From Ralstonia sp. RRA (GTDB lineage: Bacteria; Pseudomonadota; Gammaproteobacteria; Burkholderiales; Burkholderiaceae), in assembly GCF_037023145.1 (NCBI RefSeq), contig NZ_CP146091.1, positions 2,852,001-2,916,000 of the forward strand: a DNA stretch of 64,000 nt. The letters are read 5' to 3'. A program made the position numbers and the translations under genes. The notes below the pieces were generated by a model. The model did not search any database. It saw only the letters and a program-made list of their open reading frames with translations, and was not told where the DNA came from. Of the stretch, positions 29,384-44,960 are shown piece after piece. Numbering within the stretch: position 1 is the stretch's first letter; every line of letters begins with the position of its first letter.

Positions 29384-30406
29384 ATGACCAATCCCGGGGG
29401 CCACACGCCCACAACCCCGCCCAAGATCCTGTACGTGGACGACGAGACATTGGCGCTGACTTACTTCGGCCGTGCCATCGGTTCACTGGCGCCGGTCGTC
29501 ACCGCCACCTCGGTTGAAGAAGGCAAGCGCATGCTTGACCAGCACGCCGCCACGCTGGGCGTGCTCGTGTCGGACCAGCGCATGCCCGGTGAGCTCGGTA
29601 ACGAACTGCTGCGCTATGCGCGCGAGCGCTATCCGCACCTGGTGCGCATCCTGACCACGGCGTACTCGGAAATCGAGGACACGGTGGAAGCCGTCAACCA
29701 AGGGCAGATCCATCGTTACATCAAGAAGCCGTGGGACATCACCGCACTGCGCGTGGAACTGAAGCAGGCGCTGGAATTTTCCGACCTGCGCCGCGAGCGT
29801 GATGCCCTGCTGCGCGAGAAGATGACCGTGCGCCAGAGCCAGACGCTCACGCATCGCATCGGCGCGCTGCAGACGCTGTATCTGGCAGTGTCCGGGCTGC
29901 CGTCGTTCAGCGCTGTCAACGATTACCTGCACGCAGCGGCGGCCGTCGGGCTGCACGCCATGGAGCAACCAGATTGGGCAGTGAAGGATTACACCGAACT
30001 CGTCAGCGAAGAAAGCCTGCGCACCGGTGAGCTGAGCCACGCAGTGCGGCAGATTTATCAAGACCTGTCGTCACGATTCGACAGCACACCTGCCACGCAG
30101 GCATTGGACGTGTTGACCGAAATGCTGCAAGGCAAGGTCTCGCCGGCTGGCGGTGATGCGGCAGCCGTGATCGACCTCACTACGCTGACGGAATTTCTGG
30201 AGACCGCGTCAACGCACAAGGTGTCGGAAGCGCATGCCAAGTGGCTGGCCTTCCTGCTGTGGCTTGACGGCAAGGGCTGGTCGATCAAGGCCGAGCGCGA
30301 CGGCGCGACCGTCAAGCTACGCTTGGTTGATCACCTGACGCAACTCACGCCAGACCAGTTGGCGGGTTGGATGGAGCACTTCCAGGAGAATCAGCAGGCC
30401 GCCTGA
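29384..30406 (+). CDS. phcQ: PhcQ, response regulator
   Basis: 340 residues. The receiver covers 14-130 with D19-D20, acceptor D64 (LVSD64QRMPGELG), TTAY at 91-94 and the lysine region RYIKKPW at 111-117. A helical segment rich in Arg and Glu (FSDLRRERDALLREKMTVRQSQTLTHRIG) follows. The C-terminal half has no motif I can name and contains no obvious DNA-binding fold. In Ralstonia PhcQ contributes strongly to expression of PhcA-dependent genes. TGAGGAG provides the ribosome site. It is the last gene of the phcBSRQ operon, 70 bp after phcR and just before a strong hairpin. Confidence 0.9.
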   Translation: MTNPGGHTPTTPPKILYVDDETLALTYFGRAIGSLAPVVTATSVEEGKRMLDQHAATLGVLVSDQRMPGELGNELLRYARERYPHLVRILTTAYSEIEDTVEAVNQGQIHRYIKKPWDITALRVELKQALEFSDLRRERDALLREKMTVRQSQTLTHRIGALQTLYLAVSGLPSFSAVNDYLHAAAAVGLHAMEQPDWAVKDYTELVSEESLRTGELSHAVRQIYQDLSSRFDSTPATQALDVLTEMLQGKVSPAGGDAAAVIDLTTLTEFLETASTHKVSEAHAKWLAFLLWLDGKGWSIKAERDGATVKLRLVDHLTQLTPDQLAGWMEHFQENQQAA

Positions 30407-30424
30407 TTCTGCCAGGCGGCCTTT
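30397..30424 (+). terminator. Terminator of phcBSRQ overlapping the phcQ stop
   Basis: GGCCGCCTG (30397-30405) pairs with CAGGCGGCC (30413-30421), followed by TTT. The stem begins inside the last codons of phcQ. Confidence 0.6.
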
Positions 30425-30427
30425 CGC

Positions 30428-30457
30428 ACAACGCCGATGCTTATGCGTCGGCGTTGT
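30428..30457. terminator. Second hairpin at the convergent phcQ/methyltransferase junction
   Basis: ACAACGCCGA (30428-30437) pairs with TCGGCGTTGT (30448-30457), followed by CGTTTTC. It overlaps the last codons of the minus-strand methyltransferase gene and backs up the first hairpin. Confidence 0.5.
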
Positions 30458-31850
30458 CGTTTTCTGAACCCGAAGCCGTATCGCGGGCCGGGCGATCGCG
30501 CATCCCCCCCTTCACCATATCGAAGCGGAACAGGCGGCATTCGATGTTGCCGTTATAGAGCGGCGTGCGCTGCGATTCTTTCAGCCGCATGCGGCGCGGC
30601 ATCGAAAGATCGCCGGTAAAGACGAACGCCTTCCAACCGGAGAACTCACGCTTGAGCGTACCCGCAAAGGCCTGGGCGAATTCGTTGGCGGCGGCCTCTT
30701 CCACCGGATCAACCGGCGGTGGCGGCTCGGGCTGGCGATGCTCGCGCATCGGGCGGCGTGCATCGTCGCGCGGGGCACCCATCGCACGGCTGGCGCGCTC
30801 GAACACAGTGCCGTCATCCTCTCCTTCGCCTTCCGGTCGGCGGCGGCGCGAACCTTGGGCACCACGCACGGCGATACGCTCACCGTACGGCGGGTTCATC
30901 AGCAACACGCCGGCGGCCTCAAACGGCGGCTTGCCGAAGCGCGCATCGACCTGCTTGAGCAGCGGCTCGCCGGGCAGACCGGCACGCTGCCAGTTGGCCT
31001 TGGCATAAGCCAGCATGTCGGTGGAAATATCAGCACCGGCCACCAGCGGCGGCGCCCGTCGCATGGACGCAGCTGCCGCATCGGCAGCCGCCTCGCGCAG
31101 GCGCTTGAAGCATTTGGCGTCGTGGTCAATCAACCACTCGCACGCGAAGGCACGCTTGCTGCCGGGTGCAATACCCAAGGCACGCTGCGCAGCTTCGACA
31201 AGGAACGTGCCGCTGCCGCACATCGGGTCGTAGAACGGTTCTCCCTTCGCGCCCGTCCAGCCGGTCAGGCGAAGAATGCCCGCCGCGAGGTTTTCCTTCA
31301 GCGGCGCCTCGCCCTTCTCCTCGCGCCAGCCGCGCTTGAAGAGCGGCTCGCCGGTCGTGTCGAGGTAGATCGTGCAATCGGTCTCGGTCAGGTACGCGTA
31401 GATGCGCACGTCGGGTGAGACGGTGTCGACGCTGGGCCGCGCGCCCATGCGCTGGCGGAAGCGATCACAGACACCGTCCTTGACGCGCAGACCGACGAAC
31501 TTGAGGCTCTGCAGCGGCGATTTGTGCGCGGTCACATCCACGCGAATCATCTCGTCCGGCGTGAAATAGTCTTCCCAGCGCTGCGCGGCAGCCAGCGCGT
31601 AGATGTCGTCTTCCGAGCGATACCCGCGCGAGGCCAATCGCATCAGCACGCGGCTGGCGATGCGGCTGTGCAGGTTGACGGCATACGCCGCGCCCTGCGT
31701 GCCAAAGAAATGCACGCCGCCTGGCACGGTACGGCCGACCTCAAACGCGGCCAGCTCATCCACCTCGGGGCGGATCGAGATTTCGGCCAGTTCATCGGCC
31801 AGCGCTTGTTCCAGCCCGCGGGGGCACGGCGCGAAGTATGCAGTTGCCAT
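30441..31850 (-). CDS. THUMP-domain class I RNA methyltransferase (RlmL-N/YpsC-like)
   Basis: A 469-residue SAM-dependent RNA methyltransferase likely acting on 23S rRNA guanine. The N-terminal ferredoxin-like and THUMP parts cover about 1-165, the linker TTGEPLFKRGWR is typical, and the catalytic domain has FYDPMCGSGTFLVEA at 207-220 and the NPPYGER active-site motif at 319-325. Directly after NPPYGER there is a 60-residue low-complexity insertion (about 329-388), rich in Arg, Pro and Glu, before the family resumes at ANEFAQAFAGTLKREF. It is convergent with phcQ and 16 bp downstream of hemJ. Confidence 0.9.
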   Translation of the reverse strand: MATAYFAPCPRGLEQALADELAEISIRPEVDELAAFEVGRTVPGGVHFFGTQGAAYAVNLHSRIASRVLMRLASRGYRSEDDIYALAAAQRWEDYFTPDEMIRVDVTAHKSPLQSLKFVGLRVKDGVCDRFRQRMGARPSVDTVSPDVRIYAYLTETDCTIYLDTTGEPLFKRGWREEKGEAPLKENLAAGILRLTGWTGAKGEPFYDPMCGSGTFLVEAAQRALGIAPGSKRAFACEWLIDHDAKCFKRLREAAADAAAASMRRAPPLVAGADISTDMLAYAKANWQRAGLPGEPLLKQVDARFGKPPFEAAGVLLMNPPYGERIAVRGAQGSRRRRPEGEGEDDGTVFERASRAMGAPRDDARRPMREHRQPEPPPPVDPVEEAAANEFAQAFAGTLKREFSGWKAFVFTGDLSMPRRMRLKESQRTPLYNGNIECRLFRFDMVKGGMRDRPARDTASGSENDNADA

Positions 31851-31866
31851 CAGAAAACCAAGAAAA

Positions 31867-32289
31867 TCAGAACGGCTTCACGACCACCAGGATCGTAATC
31901 GCCAACAACAACAGCACCGGCAGTTCATTGAACCAGCGGTAGAAGGTGTGCGAGCGCTTGTTGGCACCCGCCTCGAATTTGCGCAGCAGCACGCCGCAGC
32001 CATGGTGGTAACCGATCGTCACCAGCACGAGTGCAAGCTTGGCGTGCATCCAGCCATTGGGCGGCGTCAGGCCGATGCGGTAGCCGAAGAGCAGCCACAG
32101 GCCGAGCAGGATCGCAACGATCGCCAGCATGGTCGTGAAGCGGAACAGCTTGCGCGCCATGATCAGCAGTCGCGTGATGGCTGCGCGTTCGGTTTCCATC
32201 GCCAGATTGACGAAGATGCGCGGCAGATAGAACAGCCCGGCAAACCAAGACGCGATAAAGACGATGTGAAAGGCTTTGACCCAGAGCAT
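31867..32289 (-). CDS. hemJ: HemJ, protoporphyrinogen IX oxidase
   Basis: A membrane enzyme of 140 residues with four helices, oxidising protoporphyrinogen IX to protoporphyrin IX in heme synthesis. The start LWVKAFHIVFIASWFAGLFYLPRIFV contains the conserved His8, and GWMHAKLALVLVTIGYHHG and RWFNELPVLLLLAITILVVVKPF match the family. It lies between the THUMP methyltransferase and proA on the same strand. Confidence 0.9.
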   Translation of the reverse strand: MLWVKAFHIVFIASWFAGLFYLPRIFVNLAMETERAAITRLLIMARKLFRFTTMLAIVAILLGLWLLFGYRIGLTPPNGWMHAKLALVLVTIGYHHGCGVLLRKFEAGANKRSHTFYRWFNELPVLLLLAITILVVVKPF

Positions 32290-32348
32290 GTGTTGTTCTC
32301 GTTAGAAGCAATGCGCGCCGCTCGTGGCGGCGCGCATGTCGCGTCAGA

Positions 32349-33629
32349 TCAGGTACGAATCTCGCCGTGTCCGAACACGACGTACTTCAGCGAGGTCAGT
32401 CCCTCCAGCCCGACCGGCCCACGCGCATGCAGCTTGTCATTGGAGATACCGATCTCGGCGCCCAGGCCGTACTCGAAGCCGTCGGCAAAGCGCGTGGAGG
32501 CGTTGATCATCACGCTGGCCGAATCGACCTCGCGCAGGAAGCGCATGCCGGTCGAGTAGTTCTCGGTGATGATCGAATCGGTGTGCGCCGAGCCGTAGGT
32601 GTTGATGTGCTCGATGGCGGCATCCAGGCCGTCGACGGTGCGGATCGACAGGATCGGCGCGAGGTATTCGGTATGCCAGTCGGCTTCGACGGCATCTTTC
32701 AGATTGCCGAAGCCGGCGGCTTCCAGCGTGGCGCGCGTGGCCGGGCAGACGCGCAGCTCAACCCCCTTATCCTGGTAGATCTTCACCAGCGGCGGCAGCG
32801 CGCGCGCGGCGATGTCACGCGACACGAGCAGCGTTTCCATCGTGTTGCACGGTGCGTAGCGCTGCGTCTTGGCGTTGTCGCACACGCGCACGGCCTTCTC
32901 GATGTCGGCATCGGCGTCGATGTAGACGTGGCAGATGCCGTCCAGGTGCTTGATCATCGGCACGCGCGCTTCTTCCATCAGGCGCGCGATCAGGCTCTTG
33001 CCGCCGCGCGGCACGATCACGTCGACGTACTCCGTCATGGTGATGAGCTTGCCGACGGCAGCGCGGTCCGTGGTCGCCACCACCTGCACGGCGTTGGCCG
33101 GCAGACCGGCATCCGCCAGCCCTTCTTCGATCAGCGCAGCCAGTGCGCCGTTCGACTCAATCGCTTCCGAACCGCCACGCAGGATGGTCGCATTGCCCGA
33201 CTTGATGCACAGCGCCGCCGCATCCACCGTCACGTTCGGACGCGACTCATAGATGATGCCAATCACGCCCAGCGGCACGCGCATCTGGCCGACCTGGATG
33301 CCGGTCGGGCGGAACTTCATGTTGCTGATCTCGCCGATCGGGTCCGCCAGCGCGGCGATCTGCTCTAGGCCGGCAGCCACCGTGTCGATGGCGCGGTCGG
33401 TGAGCGTGAGGCGGTCGATGAAGGCGGCGTCCTGGCCGTTGGCGCGGGCGCGCTCGACGTCGCGGGCGTTGATCTCTTTCAGCTTGGCAGCGTCACGGCG
33501 GATGGCGGCGGCGATGTGCAGCAGCGCGCGATTTTTCTGCGCGGTGCCGGCGCGGGCCATGCCACGCGAGGCGGCGCGCGCCTGACGGCCAATGAGGGCC
33601 ATGTATTCGTTCACGTCGAGCTGCTTCAT
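32349..33629 (-). CDS. proA: Gamma-glutamyl phosphate reductase
   Basis: Second enzyme of proline synthesis, reducing gamma-glutamyl phosphate to the semialdehyde with NADPH. From the ATG at 33629 ([21 protein letters not shown]) it has 426 residues. The nucleotide-binding segment [29 protein letters not shown] and the catalytic Cys in [13 protein letters not shown] are present, and the C-terminal [14 protein letters not shown] signature is complete. It lies downstream of leuS-lptE-holA on the same strand. Confidence 0.95.
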   Translation of the reverse strand: MKQLDVNEYMALIGRQARAASRGMARAGTAQKNRALLHIAAAIRRDAAKLKEINARDVERARANGQDAAFIDRLTLTDRAIDTVAAGLEQIAALADPIGEISNMKFRPTGIQVGQMRVPLGVIGIIYESRPNVTVDAAALCIKSGNATILRGGSEAIESNGALAALIEEGLADAGLPANAVQVVATTDRAAVGKLITMTEYVDVIVPRGGKSLIARLMEEARVPMIKHLDGICHVYIDADADIEKAVRVCDNAKTQRYAPCNTMETLLVSRDIAARALPPLVKIYQDKGVELRVCPATRATLEAAGFGNLKDAVEADWHTEYLAPILSIRTVDGLDAAIEHINTYGSAHTDSIITENYSTGMRFLREVDSASVMINASTRFADGFEYGLGAEIGISNDKLHARGPVGLEGLTSLKYVVFGHGEIRT

Positions 33630-33692
33630 GATGATCGCGGCCGGCAATGTGCCGGCGAATTCAATGTGAGGACAAGAAGGTGATGCGCTGGA

Positions 33693-34769
33693 CTATGCCG
33701 GAACGGGAAGACTGCCCGGCCGCGCAATGCGCATCGCCAGTTGCAGCAGGCCATCCCACGGCTCGGCCGGCAGCGACGGTTCACGCAAGCCCTTGACTTG
33801 CCGATCCAGCTTGGCGGCCATGGAAAGCGCGCCCTCGAGTTCGCGCTGGGACAGCCGTTGCGCCGCCTGCGGCACCAACCGTTCCCGCGGGCCCCAGACC
33901 CGCAGTTCACGCAGCATCGAGGCCACCGGCTTGCCTTGGGCTGCGCCCGAGGCGATTTTTGATAATACGCGAATTTCTTCGGTCAACGTCCAGAGCACCA
34001 GCACCGTGGCCTCGCCCTCGCCGCGCAGGCCTTCGAGCATGCGCACCAAGCGCGGCACGTCACCGGCCAGCATCGCTTCGGACAGCTTGAACACGTCGTA
34101 GCGCGCCACGTTGAGCACCGCATCGTGCACATCGTCGAACGTCAGCACACCCGGCGGATGCAGCAAAGCGAGCTTCTGGATTTCCTGGTGCGCAGCCAGC
34201 AGGTTGCCTTCCACGCGGTCGGCGATGAACTGCAGGGCACGTCGACCGGGTTCGCCGGGCTCCACGCGTTGCTGCTGGCGCGCCAGACGCTCGCCGATCC
34301 AGCCGGGCAGCTTGGTGCGGTCCACAGTGTCGACCTTGATCGACACGCCCGCGCCTTCCAGCGCCGCGAACCACGCCGACTTGGCGGTCGCAAAGTCCAG
34401 GCGCGGCAGCGTGATCAGCGTGATGGTGTCGGTGGCCGGACCAGACGGTGTACCCGCCGCCAACGCGCGCAATGCCTCGCCGCCATCCTTGCCGGGCTTG
34501 CCGGACGGAATGCGCAATTCGACGATCTTGCGATCGCCGAACAGCGACATCGACTGCTGCGCCTCAGTCACGCGCGACCAGGAAAAGCCGCGCTCGACGC
34601 TCATCACCTCGCGCTCGGAGAAGCCTTGCGCCCGGGCGGCCTGACGCAGCGCATCGACGGCTTCCAGCACGAGCAAGTGCTCGTCACCGTGCACCACATA
34701 CAGCGGCGCCAAGCCCTTGGTACTGGCCTGTTTGAGGTGCCCTTCGAGCGCGTCGAGCCGCAGTTGCAT
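33693..34769 (-). CDS. holA: DNA polymerase III subunit delta
   Basis: Clamp-loader wrench subunit that opens the sliding clamp, 358 residues. The N-terminal AAA+-like region contains LYVVHGDEHLLVLEAVDALRQAA and SWSRVTEAQQSMSLFGDRKIVELRIPSGKPGKDG, and the C-terminal collar helices include LVLWTLTEEIRVLSKI. It follows lptE by 13 bp, a conserved leuS-lptE-holA arrangement. Confidence 0.94.
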   Translation of the reverse strand: MQLRLDALEGHLKQASTKGLAPLYVVHGDEHLLVLEAVDALRQAARAQGFSEREVMSVERGFSWSRVTEAQQSMSLFGDRKIVELRIPSGKPGKDGGEALRALAAGTPSGPATDTITLITLPRLDFATAKSAWFAALEGAGVSIKVDTVDRTKLPGWIGERLARQQQRVEPGEPGRRALQFIADRVEGNLLAAHQEIQKLALLHPPGVLTFDDVHDAVLNVARYDVFKLSEAMLAGDVPRLVRMLEGLRGEGEATVLVLWTLTEEIRVLSKIASGAAQGKPVASMLRELRVWGPRERLVPQAAQRLSQRELEGALSMAAKLDRQVKGLREPSLPAEPWDGLLQLAMRIARPGSLPVPA

Positions 34770-34782
34770 GGCCAGCTTGTGC

Positions 34783-35301
34783 TTACGACGGCAGCTTCAC
34801 GGCAGCCAGACGCCGCACGAGCTGGTTGATCGTATCGCCCTGCATGTCGCGGTAGAGCGCCGCTTCTTCGTAGTCTTTGGCCAGCACCTGCGTCTCGTTG
34901 TACGACAGGTCGCGGAACTGCGTGATCTCCGACGGCTGGATCAGCAGGTTGTCTTTCGCATCGCGCAGCTGGAAGCGGAAGCGATACGTGATGCGGTACT
35001 CGCGCACCACGCCCTGCGGCGTGAGCGACGAAATCGTCTTCACGCGGTCTTCGGCCAGCACGTCGAGCAGCGCGTCGGCATCTTTCTTGTCCGACACGAT
35101 GACGGTGTCGGAGCCGTTGTCGATCAGCCGGCGCAGCTGCGCGCGCATCAGCGAGTTTTGCGGCAGGTTGATGTATAGCCGCTTGAAAGCGAAGTCATTG
35201 TTGCCGCGCAGATGGAAGCCGCAAGCGGACAGCACCGGCAAAGCGGCAGCCAGGACGACGATCGAGCGACCAAAGCGACGACGGGACAACGACATAACCA
35301 T
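34783..35301 (-). CDS. lptE: LPS-assembly lipoprotein LptE
   Basis: Outer-membrane lipoprotein that plugs the LptD barrel during lipopolysaccharide insertion. It has 172 residues. The signal ends in the lipobox LPVLSAC27, followed by the family start GFHLRGNNDFAFKRLYI. The middle (SSLTPQGVVREYRITYRFRFQLRDAKDNLLI) is characteristic. It lies 24 bp after leuS and 13 bp before holA. Confidence 0.92.
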   Translation of the reverse strand: MVMSLSRRRFGRSIVVLAAALPVLSACGFHLRGNNDFAFKRLYINLPQNSLMRAQLRRLIDNGSDTVIVSDKKDADALLDVLAEDRVKTISSLTPQGVVREYRITYRFRFQLRDAKDNLLIQPSEITQFRDLSYNETQVLAKDYEEAALYRDMQGDTINQLVRRLAAVKLPS

Positions 35302-35325
35302 ACGTTCCTTGAGTGGGATGGCCGG

Positions 35326-38927
<3,602 letters not shown>

Positions 38928-38978
38928 GTCAGTCAGCGCGGAAAAGTACGAATAAAAAAACGGTCTGTACAACGGACA

Positions 38979-39001
38979 AGCGGCGGAACCAGTCCGCCGC
39001 T
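38979..39001 (-). terminator. Hairpin between bamE and dapB
   Basis: AGCGGCGGA (38979-38987) pairs with TCCGCCGCT (38993-39001). On the minus strand a T-run follows about 20 nt further on, so this is a weak or attenuating terminator at best. Confidence 0.4.
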
Positions 39002-39047
39002 CGCTTGAAGATGGGTTGCCGGTTTGGCTAATCCGCCCCTCGGCGCG

Positions 39048-39707
39048 TCACTGCGGCTGGGTGGCCGGCGGCGGAACGGCGGCGTCACTGCCACCACCAC
39101 CGGTGCGGCGCTCCGGTAGCGTCACGTCCACGGTGTTTTTGGCACCGGTGGTCGACTGCACACGGTCGCTCACTTCAGCCGACGGAATCGACGGCGCGCG
39201 TGCTGCCGGCGCGGCACCCGCAGCCGCGGCGGCCTCAGCGGCCTCCTTCTTCGGGCGTTTGATGCCATCGATCTCGGCAATCAGCTCGGTCTCGGACGGC
39301 AGATCATCCGCGCCCACCCACTTGGCCAGACGATCGCCGTCAAACCACAGCGTCAGCTTGCGTTCCTGCACGACGTTCGTGTTGCCGCGCTTGAACGAGA
39401 AGACGTAGTCCCAGCGGTTGGCGTGAAACATGTCGGTCAGCAGCGGCGTGCCGAGCACGAAGCGCACCTGATCGCGCGTCATGCCTTCCTTGAGCTGCGC
39501 TGCCTGCTCGCGCGAGACGAAGTTGCCCTGCACGATATCGATGCGATACGGCGTGATGGCATTGGCGATCTTGCGCGTGGTGCTGTCGTAGGTACCGCAT
39601 CCAGCCAGCAACGCCGATGCAGCAAGCATGGTGCCCAGTACGAGGCCGCCGCGACGGGCAGCGATGGTGGCAAAACGGACAGGACTGCGCGCAACGGAAA
39701 AGGTCAT
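39048..39707 (-). CDS. bamE: BamE, outer-membrane protein assembly lipoprotein, with a long C-terminal tail
   Basis: Lipoprotein of the BAM complex. From the ATG at 39707 it has 219 residues. The lipobox is LLAGC37, and the BamE core (YRIDIVQGNFVSREQAAQLKEGMTRDQVRFVLGTPLLTDMFHANRWDYVF) spans about 50-110. Beyond the core there is a roughly 80-residue Ala/Pro-rich tail (RPKKEAAEAAAAAG to PPPATQPQ) not found in short BamE proteins. It is divergent from fur, a conserved arrangement in betaproteobacteria. Confidence 0.9.
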   Translation of the reverse strand: MTFSVARSPVRFATIAARRGGLVLGTMLAASALLAGCGTYDSTTRKIANAITPYRIDIVQGNFVSREQAAQLKEGMTRDQVRFVLGTPLLTDMFHANRWDYVFSFKRGNTNVVQERKLTLWFDGDRLAKWVGADDLPSETELIAEIDGIKRPKKEAAEAAAAAGAAPAARAPSIPSAEVSDRVQSTTGAKNTVDVTLPERRTGGGGSDAAVPPPATQPQ

Positions 39708-39870
39708 GAGCGATCGGCCTTGAAACGGTCCCGGGACGGGCCCGGTACGTGAGGGATGGCGACGGCCCAGGCACATCTCATATGCCCGTTCAGCCTGTCC
39801 AATAGGACTTTTGCCGCCAAAACCCTTATGATTGAAATATCCGAACATTGTACTCTAGGGAGCCAGGCGC

Positions 39871-40302
39871 ATGCCGAGTCCTGCAGACCTCAAGAACATC
39901 GGTCTGAAAGCCACGGTGCCGCGGTTGAAGATCCTCGAGATCTTTCAGACCAGCGAAGAGCGCCACATGAGCGCTGAAGACGTGTACCGCATCCTGCTCG
40001 CCGAGCACATGGATATTGGCCTAGCCACGGTCTACCGTGTGCTGACCCAATTCGAGCAGGCCGGGCTGCTGTCGCGTAACAACTTCGAATCCGGCAAGGC
40101 CATCTACGAGCTCAACGAGGGCAAGCACCACGATCACCTCGTGTGCCTAGACTGCGGCCGTGTGGAAGAATTCTTTGACGCCGAGATCGAGCAGCGCCAG
40201 CAAAGCATCGCCCGTGCGCGCGGCTTTGCGCTGCAGGAGCATGCACTGTCGCTCTACGGCAACTGCACGAAAGAGCCCTGCCCACATCGCCCCAAACGCT
40301 GA
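39871..40302 (+). CDS. fur: Ferric uptake regulator Fur
   Basis: Iron-responsive repressor of 143 residues. The winged-helix domain covers about 1-85 ([50 protein letters not shown]). The dimer/metal domain has the [18 protein letters not shown] signature and a second C..C pair in [18 protein letters not shown] precedes the ATG. The candidate Fur box at 19999 in front of the siderophore receptor is an expected target. Confidence 0.96.
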   Translation: MPSPADLKNIGLKATVPRLKILEIFQTSEERHMSAEDVYRILLAEHMDIGLATVYRVLTQFEQAGLLSRNNFESGKAIYELNEGKHHDHLVCLDCGRVEEFFDAEIEQRQQSIARARGFALQEHALSLYGNCTKEPCPHRPKR

Positions 40303-40331
40303 ATCGCGCTGAAGCGCCACCCACAAAAGAG

Positions 40332-40359
40332 AACGGCCGCATCGTCTGCGGCCGTTTTT
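40332..40359. terminator. Rho-independent terminator between fur and phcA
   Basis: AACGGCCGCA and TGCGGCCGTT form a 10-bp stem around a 5-nt loop, followed by TTTTT on the plus strand and by a partial T-run on the minus strand, so it can end both convergent genes. Confidence 0.8.
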
Positions 40360-40384
40360 CATTGGGACGGGAGCACAGCAGGCG

Positions 40385-41419
40385 TCAGACGGACAGCCGC
40401 GTCTCGCCCTCCTTTTCTGCATCGCCCTTGCCGCTCTTGCCCGACTCATCGGCCTGCAGCGGCGAGTGCGCCGGCGCGCCCAATGCCTGACCGGTGTATT
40501 CGGCCACCACCTGTTTGAACAGGTGACGCGCCCACACCAGCATCGGATGCGTGTTGCGGCTGCGGTGCCACAGCATGTTCAGACCCAGCACGGTTTCAAG
40601 CTCGGACGGCAGCGGGAAGGCGTTCAGGTTGTACGCATCGCACACCAGATCCTTCATCAGCGAATTGACCGTGAAGATCATGTCGGTCTGGCTCGCCACC
40701 TCGGCCTGGGTGCGCCAGCCGTGCACGGTCATGGTGGAGTTGCGCTTCAGGCCGCGCTGCTGCAGTGCGTAGTCCAGCGGAATAAGCGACGGTGCCACGC
40801 GGTTGCCCGGGCTGCCCTGTGCGATGAAGATGTGCTCGCACTCGAGGTACTGCTCGAGCGTGCAGCGCTCGGCGAGGATCGGGTGGTCCTTGCGTGCGCA
40901 GACCCACATGTTGAAGGAGGTCACGACCTCTTCCATGATCTCCGGATGCCGCGTGGGGAACGGCGAGAACGCCAGGTCCAGCTCGTTGGCACGCATGGCG
41001 GCCACGTCGGCTTCCCACGAGGACGATTCGGTCAGACGCACCTGCAGGCCCGGTGCCAGGCGCTTGATGCGCAGCAGGAAGCGATCGAACAATGCATCAC
41101 CCAACGTACCGGCAAAGCTGACGTTGAACGCACCGGTGGCCTCTGCCGGATCGAACGTGGCGATATCGCCTTCGTTGATGGCCGCCCACAGGTCGAGCAT
41201 CTCGCGCACCTTGGGGCCGAGTTCGAGCGCCTTGGGCGTTGGCGTCAGGCCATGCGGGACGCGAATAAAGAGAGGATCGTCGAAGATCTCGCGCAGACGG
41301 CCCAGCGAATGCGACACCGCGGGCGCGGTCATGTGCATCTTTTCAGCCACGTATGTGGCGTTCCGCTTGCTGAGCAGCTCGACAAAAATCACCAACAGCT
41401 TGGTATCGACGTTGACCAT
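40385..41419 (-). CDS. phcA: PhcA, LysR-type global regulator
   Basis: 344 residues from the ATG at 41419 (VNVDTKLLVIFVELLSKRNATYVAEKMHMTAPAVSHSLGRLREIFDD). The N-terminal helix-turn-helix lies at about 20-60, and the LysR effector domain follows (FNVSFAGTLGDALFDRFLLRIKRLAPGLQVRLTE). The sequence agrees closely with my memory of R. solanacearum PhcA, and gapA and tkt lie upstream of it on the same strand, as I recall in that species. PhcA is the cell-density regulator controlled by PhcBSRQ and governs hundreds of genes in that species. The C-terminus ends in a charged, poorly conserved tail (DESGKSGKGDAEKEGETRLSV). It is convergent with fur. Confidence 0.93.
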   Translation of the reverse strand: MVNVDTKLLVIFVELLSKRNATYVAEKMHMTAPAVSHSLGRLREIFDDPLFIRVPHGLTPTPKALELGPKVREMLDLWAAINEGDIATFDPAEATGAFNVSFAGTLGDALFDRFLLRIKRLAPGLQVRLTESSSWEADVAAMRANELDLAFSPFPTRHPEIMEEVVTSFNMWVCARKDHPILAERCTLEQYLECEHIFIAQGSPGNRVAPSLIPLDYALQQRGLKRNSTMTVHGWRTQAEVASQTDMIFTVNSLMKDLVCDAYNLNAFPLPSELETVLGLNMLWHRSRNTHPMLVWARHLFKQVVAEYTGQALGAPAHSPLQADESGKSGKGDAEKEGETRLSV

Positions 41420-41526
41420 GGGATGCCTTGGCTCAGACACGTTGGAAAGCTGAAATGGCAAACGTTGCAAGAGCAACGGCCAGATGGGCCGCAAATAGCC
41501 GCCACATCACAATGTAGTATTTGTTC

Positions 41527-41554
41527 AGTGTACGGAACACGTCTCAATTTTCAA
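41527..41554 (-). promoter_or_regulatory. Candidate phcA promoter
   Basis: On the minus strand TTGAAA (41554-41549), a 16-bp spacer and TACACT (41532-41527). It is the best match in the interval and points at the phcA start 108 bp away. Confidence 0.45.
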
Positions 41555-41707
41555 AGCGAATTCCAGTGGCCCGCACCCTAAATTTGCTTCTGCGCAAACG
41601 TTTTCGTTTCGCACTATAACAAAGGCGGCAGACAGGTTCGAAAGCCCATCATGCCGCCTTTGCATGAAGCACCAGCCAGATTAACTGGCCTGCATCATGA
41701 ACACGTC

Positions 41708-41730
41708 TGTGGCACGTTTCCTGTGCCACA
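41708..41730 (-). terminator. Hairpin downstream of gapA
   Basis: TGTGGCAC and GTGCCACA form an 8-bp stem around a 7-nt loop, 10 bp past the gapA stop. No clear T-run follows, so full termination is uncertain. Confidence 0.35.
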
Positions 41731-41739
41731 AAGTGCGGA

Positions 41740-44828
<3,089 letters not shown>

Positions 44829-44913
44829 GCGAACCTGCGGGCGGAGAGACGGTAGGCGGGAAAACCGCGATTTTACCAGACGGACATGCCCCCGCTGGGG
44901 TGATCGCGGTCAG

Positions 44914-44935
44914 AAAAACGGGGGACAGCGCCCCC
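44914..44935 (-). terminator. Terminator of the sugar catabolic operon
   Basis: On the minus strand GGGGG-CGCTGT-CCCCC is followed by GTTTTT, 25 bp past the dgoD stop. Confidence 0.6.
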
Positions 44936-44960
44936 TCCCGGCCCCCCTCGCCCGCCAGGC

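Larger units (their letters stand above)
41420..41739. other. Interval between gapA and phcA with phcA leader
   Basis: No gene seen. It holds the hairpin after gapA (41708-41730), a perfect 10-bp inverted repeat (AAAGGCGGCA at 41621-41630 and TGCCGCCTTT at 41652-41661), and the promoter candidate for phcA (41527-41554), leaving a leader of about 100 nt. Confidence 0.5.

Noticed and set aside
41621..41661. Inverted repeat as a gapA terminator
   Set aside because: The 21-nt loop and lack of a T-run make termination unlikely; kept only as part of the interval description.
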